A DNA stretch of 36,083 bases from Bacillus sp. SA1-12 (GCF_000981385.1 NZ_LATZ01000029.1:1-36083); one strand, 5' to 3'. Shown: positions 22,810 to 32,338, counted from the stretch's first letter. Numbers and translations are program-made. The notes: generated by a model not told the origin, from the letters alone.

Positions 22810-24537
22810 TCACAGCACCTCCTTGCCGAACTGTGACTGATAAATTTCTTGGTAGGTAAGGCAGCTATTTAGTAATTCAGTATGCTTCCCATTGCCCACG
22901 ATTTCGCCATCATCTAAGACAATAATTCGGTCAGCATCAACGACGGATGAAATCCGTTGGGCAATGAGCAGACAGGTTAGTCCTTGCGCATATTTTTTCA
23001 ACGATTCCTTGATCCTTGCTTCTGTTGCGACATCGACTGCACTTGTACTATCGTCCAGGATTAGGATGTCGGGCCTCTTCACCAGTGCTCTGGCAATCGA
23101 TAGTCGCTGTTTTTGCCCGCCTGAGAAATTAACCCCGCCTTGGCCGATTCGTGATTCATATCCTTCTGGAGACTCTTTGATAAATTGATGGGCATCGGCG
23201 ATTTTTGCGGCTAATTCGATTTCCTCCAAAGAAGCATCTTCTTTTCCCCAGCGCATATTTTCGATAATTGTCCCAGTAAATAAGGTAGCTTTCTGAGGAA
23301 CAATGGCGACCATCTCTCGTAATACTTTCGGGTTTATGTTCCTGATATCTTCACCATTTAATTTAATCATCCCTGCTGTGATATCGTAAAAGCGTGGAAT
23401 AAGCCCAATCAGACTGCTTTTTCCTGATCCGGTCGAGCCGATAATGCCAACTGTTTCTCCCGGCATGCATGTAAAGGTAATGTTTTTAAGAACAGGGTCA
23501 CCAGCTGCTCCCTCATAGGAAAAGGAGACATTGTTAAAATCAATTCTTCCTCCCTTGTTAGTGGAAGGGAGCGATTCATGCTTCCATGCCATATCATCTT
23601 CCTCAGCTAAGACTTCACCAATCCGGTTTGCCGACGTTTTTGCTCTTACATACATATTGAAAACCATTGAAATGATCATTAACGAAAAAAGAATTTGCGT
23701 CATGTAGTTCGTGAAAGCGATAACATTTCCAACCTGGACCGTTCCTGCCTCAACCCCAAAGCCCCCATACCAGAGGACAACAACAATCCCTAAATTCATG
23801 ACAAGCATAATCATTGGAGAAAAGGTAGCGATTACTCGAGTTGCTGCAATCGATTTGTCTTGAAAATCTTCATTAAATCCAGCAAATTTATCAATTTCAT
23901 AATCAAAACGATTGAAGGCCTTTACGACCCGAACACCTGATAAATATTCCCTCATCACGCCATTCACCTTGTCCAGGGCATCTTGGACTTTTGTAAAGAG
24001 AGGTAAGCTAATTCTCATGTTGACGATAATTAACAGCGCAACCATTGGAACAACAACAGCCAACACAACAGATAAATGGATATCCAACATGGTTGCCATG
24101 ATTAAACCGCCGATTGCTAATAAAGGAGCCTTTGCAAATAACCTCATGAGACCATTTACAAACATTTGCAGCTGTGTCACATCATTCGTTAATCTCGTAA
24201 TCAGTGAGGCGCGATCATAGCGATTAATATGTTTAAAAGAGAGATGCTGAATTTTTTGAAATAGATCAAAACGTAATTCTGTTCCAAAATTTTGCGACGT
24301 GATGCTTGCCAGGATGCTTCTTGTTGAGGCAGCAACTGCACCTAACAAGGTAACCCCAAGCATCACAGCCCCCATTTTTAATACATAATTTAAATCCCTA
24401 TTCATGACTCCAACATCTACGATTTTGGCCATAATCGTAGGCTGGAGCAAATCACAAACCGCCTCTAGCGTAAGAAACAGCACGGCAACGCTAAACGGCT
24501 TCCAGTATTTTTTTATGTACTTCCTAAAATTCCCCAT
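22810..24537 (-). CDS. ABC exporter half-transporter, degenerate-site subunit (575 residues)
   Basis: Starts MGNFRKYIKKYWKPFSVAVL; GGGGA lies 7 bp upstream, and the longer frame to 24615 would run through a hairpin. The six-helix exporter domain is followed by a nucleotide-binding domain with Walker A GSTGSGKSS, signature FSGGQKQR, and Walker B ILILDDSTSAVD, where the catalytic Glu is Asp (about residue 496). The switch-loop His is Gln (IAQRISSV, about residue 527). These changes mark the degenerate subunit of a heterodimeric exporter. It is co-transcribed with the gene at 20943. Confidence 0.95.
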   Translation of the reverse strand: MGNFRKYIKKYWKPFSVAVLFLTLEAVCDLLQPTIMAKIVDVGVMNRDLNYVLKMGAVMLGVTLLGAVAASTRSILASITSQNFGTELRFDLFQKIQHLSFKHINRYDRASLITRLTNDVTQLQMFVNGLMRLFAKAPLLAIGGLIMATMLDIHLSVVLAVVVPMVALLIIVNMRISLPLFTKVQDALDKVNGVMREYLSGVRVVKAFNRFDYEIDKFAGFNEDFQDKSIAATRVIATFSPMIMLVMNLGIVVVLWYGGFGVEAGTVQVGNVIAFTNYMTQILFSLMIISMVFNMYVRAKTSANRIGEVLAEEDDMAWKHESLPSTNKGGRIDFNNVSFSYEGAAGDPVLKNITFTCMPGETVGIIGSTGSGKSSLIGLIPRFYDITAGMIKLNGEDIRNINPKVLREMVAIVPQKATLFTGTIIENMRWGKEDASLEEIELAAKIADAHQFIKESPEGYESRIGQGGVNFSGGQKQRLSIARALVKRPDILILDDSTSAVDVATEARIKESLKKYAQGLTCLLIAQRISSVVDADRIIVLDDGEIVGNGKHTELLNSCLTYQEIYQSQFGKEVL

Positions 24538-24594
24538 ATCTAATCCCCAATCCTTTGCGATAACTATACTTATAAGAATACTCCGAAAATAGGG

Positions 24595-24640
24595 AAAAGT
24601 CCTTTTTTCCGACATATTTTCGTACCGAAAAAGGACTTTT
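24595..24640. terminator. Hairpin upstream of the ABC exporter, possible attenuator
   Basis: Inverted arms AAAAGTCCTTTTTTCCG and CGAAAAAGGACTTTT separated by about 14 nt. It lies just upstream of the exporter start on the minus strand. The plus-strand side is followed by a T-rich run, so it could terminate plus-strand transcription, or act in the exporter leader. Confidence 0.45.
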
Positions 24641-24679
24641 TACTTTTTCTATAGATTAAACCCAGTTTTATGTAGAAGG

Positions 24680-25416
24680 TTGGACAATTTAATGAATCTA
24701 TCATTCTCATTGATTCTCATTGTTTCACCGAAATGTAATGTTAAAAATTCCTGTAATAAAACAAAAAGAAGCTTAAATGAACGTAGCAGAAACCTTTCAA
24801 ATGTCATCTTTCATGAAGATAAGGATATTGACTTCCTTTATTTTATAAAGAATGAGTATGAACATGGGTTATCGGAACATCAAAAGAGCTATTTTCTTCG
24901 TGATAAAGAGCGTGATTATGCCATATTATCCATTTTCCCTGGTAGCGGAATAAGAGTAAATGAAATAGCAGATTTAAGAATACGGGATCTAAATTTTACA
25001 GATAATCAGATACGAGTTATTCGTAAAGGAGATAAAACGGATAACGTACAGGTATTTTCCGAGGTTATGGAAGACATTAAAGAATATCTAAATGTCAGAA
25101 AAGAGCGATATGGTAGTACAGATGCTGAGAATGAATATTTATTTTAGCAAAATATAAGGGCTCTTCCTCCCCACTTTCGATTCGGCTTATTCAAGATTTA
25201 GTAAGAAAGTATACAAAAGCATTTAATACCGGAAATGTTAGCATGTCCCCTCATTAGCTAAGGCACAGGTATGCTACTAATTTAATGGAAGAAACTAAAG
25301 ATTTATCATTTGTTATAGAACAACTAGAACTGCGTTACTTTATGAACATACAAGCAAGAAAAGGCTAAAAAAGCAGCAGAGCTCTTGGTAAAAGAAGGTC
25401 AAAACTGAAAGAGTAA
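24680..25416 (+). pseudogene. Decayed tyrosine recombinase (XerS-like), copy A
   Basis: An intact ORF (24680-25147, 155 residues) covers the start of the catalytic domain: KNEYEHGLSEHQKSYFLRDK, then ERDYAILSIFPGSGIRVNEI with the first catalytic Arg, and QIRVIRKGDKTDNVQVF with the beta-sheet. Downstream the remains continue in shifted frames: RLIQDLVRKYTKAFNTGN, SPH-stop-LRHRYATNLMEETKD (the HxLRH box interrupted by a TAG), and a C-terminal LGKRRSKLKE with TAA. The catalytic Tyr region is lost. Copy B at 33404 is its partner relic. Tyrosine recombinases move or resolve mobile segments. Confidence 0.82.
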
Positions 25417-25494
25417 GTAAATTAAGAGCATCAGAAATTCTCTATCTATTATTCTAAGAGTAATAATTACTATTTTCATAACTTTTTTCCTTCA
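25417..25494. other. Spacer after recombinase relic
   Basis: AT-rich sequence with no ORF worth supporting, up to the DUF624 terminator. Confidence 0.4.
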
Positions 25495-25557
25495 TATAAA
25501 AATCCAGTAGCGTCAAGTTCAATCAATTATACTTTGAATCAATGACAATACTGGATC
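25495..25557 (-). terminator. Terminator of the permease/DUF624 operon
   Basis: Minus-strand arms ATCCAGTA and TACTGGAT enclosing a long loop, followed by TTTTTATATG, 29 bp after the DUF624 stop. Confidence 0.65.
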
Positions 25558-25585
25558 TTCCTTATAAAATGTCAGATTTTGTTCC

Positions 25586-26209
25586 TTACTCATATGGAGT
25601 AAAAAGCTTCAAAGCAATATGGGAGATTCCTAAGCTAACTGTTGCAAAACCAACCATAAAAAAGAAGAAGGAGACAAAGATTAACCAAAACGAATCCAAT
25701 GAAATAATTGCCACCATTGCGATTAAAAAGATTAGTAAACCGAGTGTTATTTTTGGATTTAATGAAGAAACCTGTAATACGACACGAAAACTGCCAAACA
25801 ATGAATTCTCATAACGAGCCGTGTAAGGAAAAATAAAGAGACAAAATACTACAAAGGTAATCAACGCAATGAGAATACCAATCCCTACGATAATAAACGA
25901 AATAATCGGTAGAATTTGTAACAACCTTATTGCAACAACTAACAAAGACCCATATAAAATCAGGATCAGTCCAATAGTATTTCCACGAATAAAGTTGTCC
26001 TTGAATTCAAGAAAATAAGTTTTTGTAGGAAAATTCAATTTTCCTTCAGCCATTTTCATCGTAACTCTATAAAGAGCTAATGTACTAGAACCAATTGTAA
26101 TAATTGGTAAAGATGTCAGTAAAAACAAAAGATTTAATGTAAACAAATCCATCAGATAGGATGAAAACTTATAAAGTTTACTATTTGAATCAATGAAATG
26201 CTTCAGCAT
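25586..26209 (-). CDS. DUF624-family (YesL-like) membrane protein
   Basis: 207 residues with about five to six transmembrane helices and the DUF624 N-terminal pattern: SYLMDLFTLNLLFLLTSLP, then IITIGSSTLALYRVTMKMAEG. Members such as YesL occur beside LplB/YtcP-type sugar permeases and are of unknown action. It is 10 bp downstream of the LplC-type permease and is the last gene of that operon, before a terminator at 25495-25557. Confidence 0.92.
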   Translation of the reverse strand: MLKHFIDSNSKLYKFSSYLMDLFTLNLLFLLTSLPIITIGSSTLALYRVTMKMAEGKLNFPTKTYFLEFKDNFIRGNTIGLILILYGSLLVVAIRLLQILPIISFIIVGIGILIALITFVVFCLFIFPYTARYENSLFGSFRVVLQVSSLNPKITLGLLIFLIAMVAIISLDSFWLIFVSFFFFMVGFATVSLGISHIALKLFTPYE

Positions 26210-26219
26210 TTGGTACCTC

Positions 26220-27122
26220 CTAACCTTTTACGGAACCAATCATAACTCCCTTAACGAAGTATTTTTGCAGGAACGGATAGATACATAAAATTGGAATAGT
26301 TGAGATACAAATAGCTGCATACTTAATTGTTTCAGCAAATTGGTTAACAACATCCGCACTAGCAGCCCCTTGATTTAGCGATGCATTATTTTCTAATAAA
26401 ACCGCTCTTAAAATATTTTGGATTGGTAATAAATCATTATCTGCAATATAAATGGATGCATTAAACCAATTGTTCCATAAACCCACAGAATAATACAGCA
26501 ACAAAACTGCCAAAGTCGGTTTGATTACTGGTACTATAATTTTCCCTAGAATTGTAAGATCCCCAGCACCATCAATTTTTGCTGATTCCACCAAGCTATC
26601 GGGAATCCCTTCAATTGCCGATTTACAAATTATCGCATTATATAAGCTTAGTGCACCTGGGATAATTAACGCCCAAATATTGTTATACAACCCCAATTCT
26701 TTTTGATTCAAGAAGCTTGGAATTAAGCCACCATGGAAAAACATCGTGAACATGAAAAAAGAAACGATAGCGTTTTTCCACATCACATTTTTTGAAGCCA
26801 TAAAATATCCGCACAGAATTGTCATTATCATGTTGATAGGTAGGGAAATTAATAACATCAAGAAGATATTTCGAAAACCAGAGACAATCAATGGATGGCT
26901 AAACGCTTTAGAATATGCCCCTAGAGTAAAATCTTTTGGAAAAATTAGTTTCCCAATATTTGCGTTAATCGCGCTTGAACTGGAGAATGAAGCACAAATA
27001 ACATACCATATAGGGTAAAAGCAAGCGATAATTACTAATATCATTAAAAAATTATTCACATAAGAGAAAATCCGATCTCCTTTACTTTCTCGCAATGCTC
27101 CTTTATTTCGTTTTCTAAACAT
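26220..27122 (-). CDS. Carbohydrate ABC permease, LplC/YtcP-like
   Basis: 300 residues of the MalG/UgpE-type sugar permease group. It has six predicted helices (MILVIIACFYPIWYVICAS, IVSFFMFTMFFHGGLIPS) and the EAA-type loop DSLVESAKIDGAGDLTILGK, then IIVPVIKPTLAVLLL, which contacts the ATPase. The C-terminus KGVMIGSVKG is typical of LplC/YtcP. It is 18 bp after its LplB-type partner. As in other such clusters no ATPase gene is present; a shared MsmX-type ATPase elsewhere is the usual solution. Confidence 0.95.
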   Translation of the reverse strand: MFRKRNKGALRESKGDRIFSYVNNFLMILVIIACFYPIWYVICASFSSSSAINANIGKLIFPKDFTLGAYSKAFSHPLIVSGFRNIFLMLLISLPINMIMTILCGYFMASKNVMWKNAIVSFFMFTMFFHGGLIPSFLNQKELGLYNNIWALIIPGALSLYNAIICKSAIEGIPDSLVESAKIDGAGDLTILGKIIVPVIKPTLAVLLLYYSVGLWNNWFNASIYIADNDLLPIQNILRAVLLENNASLNQGAASADVVNQFAETIKYAAICISTIPILCIYPFLQKYFVKGVMIGSVKG

Positions 27123-27140
27123 ATAATCAACACCTTTCTT

Positions 27141-28130
27141 TTAGAATAGGCCAGAACCTGTGAATTTCTTTGCTAATCTGTTGGTTATTAACAACAAAAC
27201 AACGTTAACTAATGTATTTAGTAATCCAATTGCTGCTGCATAGCTATAATCAGCATTTAAGATACCCATACGATAAACATAAGTTGAAATAACATCTGCC
27301 ACTGAATAAGTTGATGGAGAGTAAAGAAGCAAGATCTTTTCAAAGCCCATGTTAAGCAAAGACCCCATTCGCAAGATCAGCAAGATAATAATTGTTGTTT
27401 TCAATCCTGGAAGCGTGATGTGGAATATCTGTTGTAATTTGCTTGCACCATCAATCCTTGCAGCTTCAAATTGTTCTTGATCAATTCCAGATAGGGCTGC
27501 TAAGTAGATAATTGAATCCCAGCCAATAGTTTGCCATATATCTGAAATAACATAAATTGGGACAAAAGCTTTCGGTTCGGCCAATAGATTTGTCTTTTCA
27601 AAACCGAAAAAACTTAAAAGTTCTGGAATTAATCCATCGGATTGTGTAAAAAACTTGATTAGACTGCATAAAACAACTATGGAGATAAAGTAAGGCATAT
27701 ATGAAACAGTTTGTACAACACGTTTAAAAAACTTATTTCTAATTTCATTAATCAAAAGTGCTAAAAGAATTGGTGCTGGAAAACCAAATACTAAACTCCA
27801 AATGCTAATATTAAATGTGTTACGAACGATGCGCCAAGCACTCGGATCTGCGAAAAATCGCTTAAAATTTTCAAACCCAACCCATGTACTTCCCGAAATC
27901 CCTAGACGAGGACTAAAATCTTGAAATACCATTAGTAACCCATACATCGGTTTATAAGCAAAAATGAGGAAGTAAATTATTACAGGCAACACCATTAAAT
28001 ACTTTATTTTATTAAGTTGGAAATCTTTCTTTAACTTTCGGTAAAAACTGACTTTTGGATTATCGTCTATTGCTAGGTTATCGTCTACTGCTAGTTTGCT
28101 GTCCATCAATATTTTTACTCCTTTCATCAA
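27141..28130 (-). CDS. Sugar ABC permease, LplB-like
   Basis: 329 residues. A polar N-terminus (to about residue 40) is followed by LMVLPVIIYFLIFAYKPMYG, MVFQDFSPRLG, and a permease domain with the EAA-type loop EQFEAARIDGASKLQQIFHI, then TLPGLKTTIIILLILRMG. This is the LplB pattern for oligosaccharide uptake (pairs with LplC/YtcP and an LplA-type lipoprotein). It heads the three-gene operon; the region upstream (28131-28452) holds the promoter and a possible decayed ORF. Confidence 0.95.
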   Translation of the reverse strand: MMKGVKILMDSKLAVDDNLAIDDNPKVSFYRKLKKDFQLNKIKYLMVLPVIIYFLIFAYKPMYGLLMVFQDFSPRLGISGSTWVGFENFKRFFADPSAWRIVRNTFNISIWSLVFGFPAPILLALLINEIRNKFFKRVVQTVSYMPYFISIVVLCSLIKFFTQSDGLIPELLSFFGFEKTNLLAEPKAFVPIYVISDIWQTIGWDSIIYLAALSGIDQEQFEAARIDGASKLQQIFHITLPGLKTTIIILLILRMGSLLNMGFEKILLLYSPSTYSVADVISTYVYRMGILNADYSYAAAIGLLNTLVNVVLLLITNRLAKKFTGSGLF

Positions 28131-28390
28131 TCATACTTTTGTGATTCTTCTACTAGCTAAGAACGACATCGCCAGTTGTTGAATCGTTTGGACAATTACT
28201 TTTCCACACCCAAAACAACTTTCATACTCATAAAGTTCAACCGCACTTGCCATTTCAACTTTTCTTAGAATCATATGTTATACTTCAGCCTTGTGTTGAA
28301 TTGTTACACCCTCAACCATATCTGTTTCTCTCTACCACGCAATACTACTGATCCGTAGGTTTCAAATTCCGCACGAACACATTCCATCCA
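28131..28390 (-). pseudogene. Possible decayed coding fragment upstream of the permease operon
   Basis: Minus-strand frames read MECVRAEFETYGSVVLRGRE with KQIW and a stop, then in another frame VEGVTIQHKAEV, a stop, MILRKVEMASAVELYEYES and CFGCGKVIVQTIQQLA. The amino-acid texture is gene-like, with at least one shift and one stop. I do not recognise a family. The same stretch must also hold the promoter of the permease operon. Confidence 0.3.
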
Positions 28391-28404
28391 TAATATTCAT
28401 AATT

Positions 28405-28446
28405 TTTTAAAAAGCTGATGACCTTAATAAATAGGTATCAGCTTAT
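28405..28446 (-). terminator. Terminator of the binding-protein gene
   Basis: Minus-strand arms AGCTGATACCT and AGGTCATCAGCT around an 8-nt loop, followed by TTTTTAAAAAATT, just after the stop at 28453. It separates the binding-protein transcript from the permease operon. Confidence 0.88.
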
Positions 28447-28452
28447 GGAAGT

Positions 28453-30003
28453 TTATCGCTTCAAATAACGCTCATATGCTTCTTGACGTATTTCTAATAG
28501 GCGTTCCAAGCCTTGTTTATTTAATTCCTTAACAAAATGATCAAACTTGTCTAGGCTTTCTTCCCCAGTTACGAATTTTAATGCTTGTTCCTTAACATAA
28601 GTGTTAATCGTATTTTCAAGGTTAGAGGCTTCTTTTCGTTCCTCTGATGTCATAGAAACGGCTGCGGGGAAATTGGATTTGATTGCTTCCTCTTGACCAT
28701 TTGACCATAAGTGAGATGCATTAAATGATGGTTCATCCATACGTTGTTCAATAAATCTCGAGAGTTGAACACCTTGTCCTGATAACCAGTTACCTGTATA
28801 AAGAGCAATTGCTTCATCTTTTCCTAACTTATTTTTCGTAATTAAGTCAGTAAATGTTGGTTGCCCATCCACCATTTCCCAACTCTCTCCTTCTTTACCA
28901 AAATTCCAGTAAAGCATTCCTTCTTCAGTGTAAGCCCAGTCTAAGAATTTAAAGGCCTCATCCAATTTTTCGTCTGGAATTGATGTTGAAATTGCAATTC
29001 CCTGTGCGTTATATAAATCTTCTGTAAAGATTGATGCTGATTTTGTCCTGTCAGCTTGATTCGGATAGGGTGCCCCTACCCACTTGGCACCAGTTTTATT
29101 TGTTTTTGCATCTGTATTCATAGCTAATAAAGTTGAGGAATTCATGATAGTTGTACCAATTTTGTCTTGAGATGCTTTTGTTTTCACCCCTTGATCATCA
29201 ATTGTTGCAAAGTCATGATCAATTAAATTCTTCTTATATAATTCGTTTAACCAAGCCATATAGTTTTTCCATTCAGGCTGAGTTTGTGCCAACTGAACTT
29301 TGCCATTCTTATCAATGAAATACCGAGTTTCAAACGATCCATAAGCACCAAAGGCACCAGCAAATCCCGGACTCATACGCCAACCTGTTTGGAAGGTTAA
29401 CTGAGCACCATAAGCCTTATTGAAAATTTCAATGGTTTTCGTCCAATCTGCAATGTTTTTTGGCATTGGTAAGTTCTGTTCATCTAGCCAATCTTGACGT
29501 ATCATTGGTCCCATGTAAGAAGCTTGATAAGGCTGTTCTCTAAAAAAGCCAAACATATAATACTTTCCATCATCTGTTTTCATCGCACGATCAAACTCAG
29601 GATGTTCTTGTAGGAATTCCCAATAATTAGGCGACTTTTCCTTGATGTCTTTTGTTAAATCTCGTATAGCCCCTTCTTTAATGTATTTGTCAGCGATTCC
29701 CATCCAACCATAATAAATCAGATCTGGCAATTCTTTTTCAGAAAGCAATAAATTAAATGCCTGGTTCCAGTCTGACCCTTCAGTTGGGAATTGCCATTTT
29801 AAATTAACACCTGATTCTTTTGCTAGGTTTTGATGAAAAGGTGATTCCTTATAGTCTTTGACTGTTGAACTAGGAGTCATCCACGTGCTCCAAATTGTTA
29901 ATGCCCCATCATCGACTGCATTCGACCTATTGTTTTGACAACCAGCTAATGTGAATGAAACAATAACAAACAAGAGAAAACATAACTTTTTCAATTTTTT
30001 CAT
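28453..30003 (-). CDS. Extracellular solute-binding lipoprotein, LplA-like
   Basis: 516 residues. A lipoprotein signal peptide (KLCFLLFVIVSFTLAGC, lipid-anchored Cys 22) is followed by a large substrate-binding domain: NAVDDGALTIWSTWMTP, LIYYGWMGIADKYIKEG and PDEKLDEAFKFLDWAYTEEG, as in LplA/YtcQ-type oligosaccharide binding proteins. It captures the sugar outside and delivers it to the LplB/LplC permeases. The ATG follows GGGGGAG. A terminator at 28405-28446 splits it from the permeases, letting it be made in excess. Confidence 0.94.
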   Translation of the reverse strand: MKKLKKLCFLLFVIVSFTLAGCQNNRSNAVDDGALTIWSTWMTPSSTVKDYKESPFHQNLAKESGVNLKWQFPTEGSDWNQAFNLLLSEKELPDLIYYGWMGIADKYIKEGAIRDLTKDIKEKSPNYWEFLQEHPEFDRAMKTDDGKYYMFGFFREQPYQASYMGPMIRQDWLDEQNLPMPKNIADWTKTIEIFNKAYGAQLTFQTGWRMSPGFAGAFGAYGSFETRYFIDKNGKVQLAQTQPEWKNYMAWLNELYKKNLIDHDFATIDDQGVKTKASQDKIGTTIMNSSTLLAMNTDAKTNKTGAKWVGAPYPNQADRTKSASIFTEDLYNAQGIAISTSIPDEKLDEAFKFLDWAYTEEGMLYWNFGKEGESWEMVDGQPTFTDLITKNKLGKDEAIALYTGNWLSGQGVQLSRFIEQRMDEPSFNASHLWSNGQEEAIKSNFPAAVSMTSEERKEASNLENTINTYVKEQALKFVTGEESLDKFDHFVKELNKQGLERLLEIRQEAYERYLKR

Positions 30004-30326
30004 TTGTACATCTCCCCCTTTTTCTTGTTATTAACTTCATGAAAGAAAGAAGGTCAATTAGAGCAACTGTACTTCTTCCCTTAATAATTTAAGTAATTCT
30101 TTCCTTGAAACTATCTACATTCTTAAATTTAAATCTGATCACTTTTTGTTGACGCTTAAAAGTTGTCTTTTGAACATCCAGATGTAAGTAAACTTCAGAT
30201 TCATCGACTATTAATTAAGTCGATTCTTTATATCTAAAGATATAGTTAATAATTGACACTAAAGTTGGAAGCCCTTACAGAATATTGTAATTTGGTTTGA
30301 CATCATATCGTTTCTTCTTGGTAACT
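30004..30326. promoter_or_regulatory. Leader and promoter region of the binding-protein gene, with inverted repeats
   Basis: AT-rich spacer. It contains ATCGACT-ATTAATTA-AGTCGAT (7-bp arms, 30203-30224) and a nearby TATATCT/AGATATA inverted repeat at about 30229-30244, both candidates for regulator sites upstream of the binding-protein gene. No ORF is supported. Confidence 0.4.
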
Positions 30327-30527
30327 CTATTCCATTCCAGGCCATGTACTTGCTACAAGACTTGAAAACTCTTCAAATCCCTCAGAATTTCTAAACCAAT
30401 AGTTTCTAAAATTACGTGAAGTACTATGAGTAGCGAGCCTATGTTTGATAGTTTCATCAGTTAACACCTTTTCATGTTGTTCTAAAGGACCTAATACAGA
30501 AATTATTTCTAATTTAATGGAAAATGT
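30327..30527 (-). pseudogene. Relic of an unrecognised gene (SRNFRNYW motif)
   Basis: A 66-codon minus-strand frame reads FSIKLEIISVLGPLEQHEKV, then TIKHRLATHSTSRNFRNYW, FRNSEGFEEFSSLV and STWPGME before a TAG; a -1 frame continues IELPRRNDMMSNQIT. Composition and the run of aromatic/basic residues look like the end of a genuine soluble protein (possibly an ATPase of the kind seen in accessory regions), but I cannot name the family. There is no start. It lies between the GH2 and binding-protein genes and is evidence of a past insertion. Confidence 0.5.
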
Positions 30528-30612
30528 TTATTAAATCTCCCTCTTTACTTGGTTTAATAGGTCTTTTTTATAGAAAAATCTAGAGTTCACGGACTTTTTC
30601 TTATTTACAACA

Positions 30613-32292
30613 CTACTCCAGATAAGAATTGAATATCTCCTTTACTTTATTATAAGCAAGCTTTTCTCTTCGATAGATATCTACTAATCCCTTATTATTC
30701 TGGGATTTTGGCCTTACATGAAACCAGCCCTTGTCTACCCTGCAATCTGCATACTGCCAGATAATCACACCACTTAAATCCTCATCGGATAAAATCGAAG
30801 TTAGTTGTTCAGTTAAAGCATACTGCTGATATTCTTCAGTCCACTTTTCCTGGTTATTACTCCTATTACCATAAATTGCGCCCGCTCCTATTTCACTAAT
30901 CAGTAATGGTTTACCTGCTCCACCCGTATTATTAACGAAATTTTTAAGAGTGTTCAAAGCATCTTCTACTGGTGTATCATGATACCAGCGTGGATAGATA
31001 TTAAAAGATACAATATCAACCAGATCAAGGCACAAATCTGAGCCTATATAACCTTCAAGACTAGCAAAGGATACGGGACGGCTGGAATCCAAGCTCTTAA
31101 TAAGTTCAAACTGCTTGGCATAGCAGGATCTTCCAAACTCCGTGTTGCTCACACATTCATTTAATATACCCCATACATAGATAGATGGATGGTTTATATG
31201 ATTTTCAATCATTTCTCTAATACAATCCAAACTTTGTTTTTCAAAGTTTTTGTGTTTCATCTGTTCTTCACTTAGGCCTCTTGCATGAGCCTCTTCCCAT
31301 ACAAGAATGCCATTTTCATCACATAAATCTAGGAAACGCTCATCATTTGGATAATGACTAGTTCGGATGCAATTTGCACCTAATGACTTAATAATTTCGA
31401 TATCACGATACATTGCTTCAATGGGTATCGCACATCCAAATTCCGCATAGTCTTCATGGCGGTTCACGCCTTTGATGATAACTTTTTTCCCATTTAACAA
31501 TATATCTTTTCCGTCGACTTTTATATCACGAAAGCCTACTCTGTCTATCAGATCGTCCACTGCTTTATCATTGTACAAAAGCTTAGCATCCATCATGTAC
31601 ACTTTAGGATTTTCCAATGTATATGTAATAGCAGAAGGAAATTCAAAGGTATTCTCCAATAGTGTTTCAGCATTAGGTAGAAGTACTCTATCAGCAAAGG
31701 AAACAACCGCCTCATCTCCGATCTTAATCTGCAGCGTTACATTTTTTTGCTCATTGGAAAGATTACTTAAAGAGGCACTGATTGATGCATACCATTTCCC
31801 ATTTTCCCAATATGGAATAAAGTGGACATATTTAATAAACATTTCGCCAATCTCTTCCATTACTACAGGACGGATGATTCCTCCATAAGAATAATAATCA
31901 TTGCTCACATGCAGAGCAGACTCCTCATGAAAAGAATTATCCACCTTAACCTCCAGTAAATGCTCACCATAGGGGATACCCTGTAATAATACGCTAAATT
32001 CTGTATAAGCATTGTAATGGTATGCAACCTGTTTTTTGTCCAGGTAGACATATGCCGTGTGGCTGATTCCTTTGAATACCAGACGGACATTACCGCCAAA
32101 GGTTACTTTCTTAGAATACACCCCCTTTCCCCTATAAGACACCAGCTTGGGATTGCTCTCCCAGCAACCCGGAACAAGCATCTTGAATTCCTCCTGTTTT
32201 TTCTCCTCCGAATTCAGGGTGTGAAAATCCCAGACAGGGTCAAGAGTGATTTCTTTACGTACATAGTGATTTTGAAACAATCTCGTATTCAT
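30613..32292 (-). CDS. Glycoside hydrolase family 2, beta-glucuronidase-like
   Basis: 559 residues with GH2 architecture: sugar-binding and immunoglobulin-like domains, then a TIM barrel. GVNRHEDY and RTSHYPNDERFLDLCDENG are the usual GH2 motifs. The acid/base Glu is residue 379 (WGILNECVS) and the nucleophile Glu 467 (LLISEIGAG), 88 apart. The C-terminal GWFHVRPKSQNNKGLVDIYR resembles beta-glucuronidases (UidA). It has no signal peptide, so it acts on imported glycosides. I place the start at 32292 since GGAGGA lies upstream; the longer frame lacks it. It is divergent from the AraC regulator. Confidence 0.93.
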   Translation of the reverse strand: MNTRLFQNHYVRKEITLDPVWDFHTLNSEEKKQEEFKMLVPGCWESNPKLVSYRGKGVYSKKVTFGGNVRLVFKGISHTAYVYLDKKQVAYHYNAYTEFSVLLQGIPYGEHLLEVKVDNSFHEESALHVSNDYYSYGGIIRPVVMEEIGEMFIKYVHFIPYWENGKWYASISASLSNLSNEQKNVTLQIKIGDEAVVSFADRVLLPNAETLLENTFEFPSAITYTLENPKVYMMDAKLLYNDKAVDDLIDRVGFRDIKVDGKDILLNGKKVIIKGVNRHEDYAEFGCAIPIEAMYRDIEIIKSLGANCIRTSHYPNDERFLDLCDENGILVWEEAHARGLSEEQMKHKNFEKQSLDCIREMIENHINHPSIYVWGILNECVSNTEFGRSCYAKQFELIKSLDSSRPVSFASLEGYIGSDLCLDLVDIVSFNIYPRWYHDTPVEDALNTLKNFVNNTGGAGKPLLISEIGAGAIYGNRSNNQEKWTEEYQQYALTEQLTSILSDEDLSGVIIWQYADCRVDKGWFHVRPKSQNNKGLVDIYRREKLAYNKVKEIFNSYLE

Positions 32293-32338
32293 GAATTTCC
32301 TCCATAAACTTCTTCTTATCAATGATAATTAACAATAC

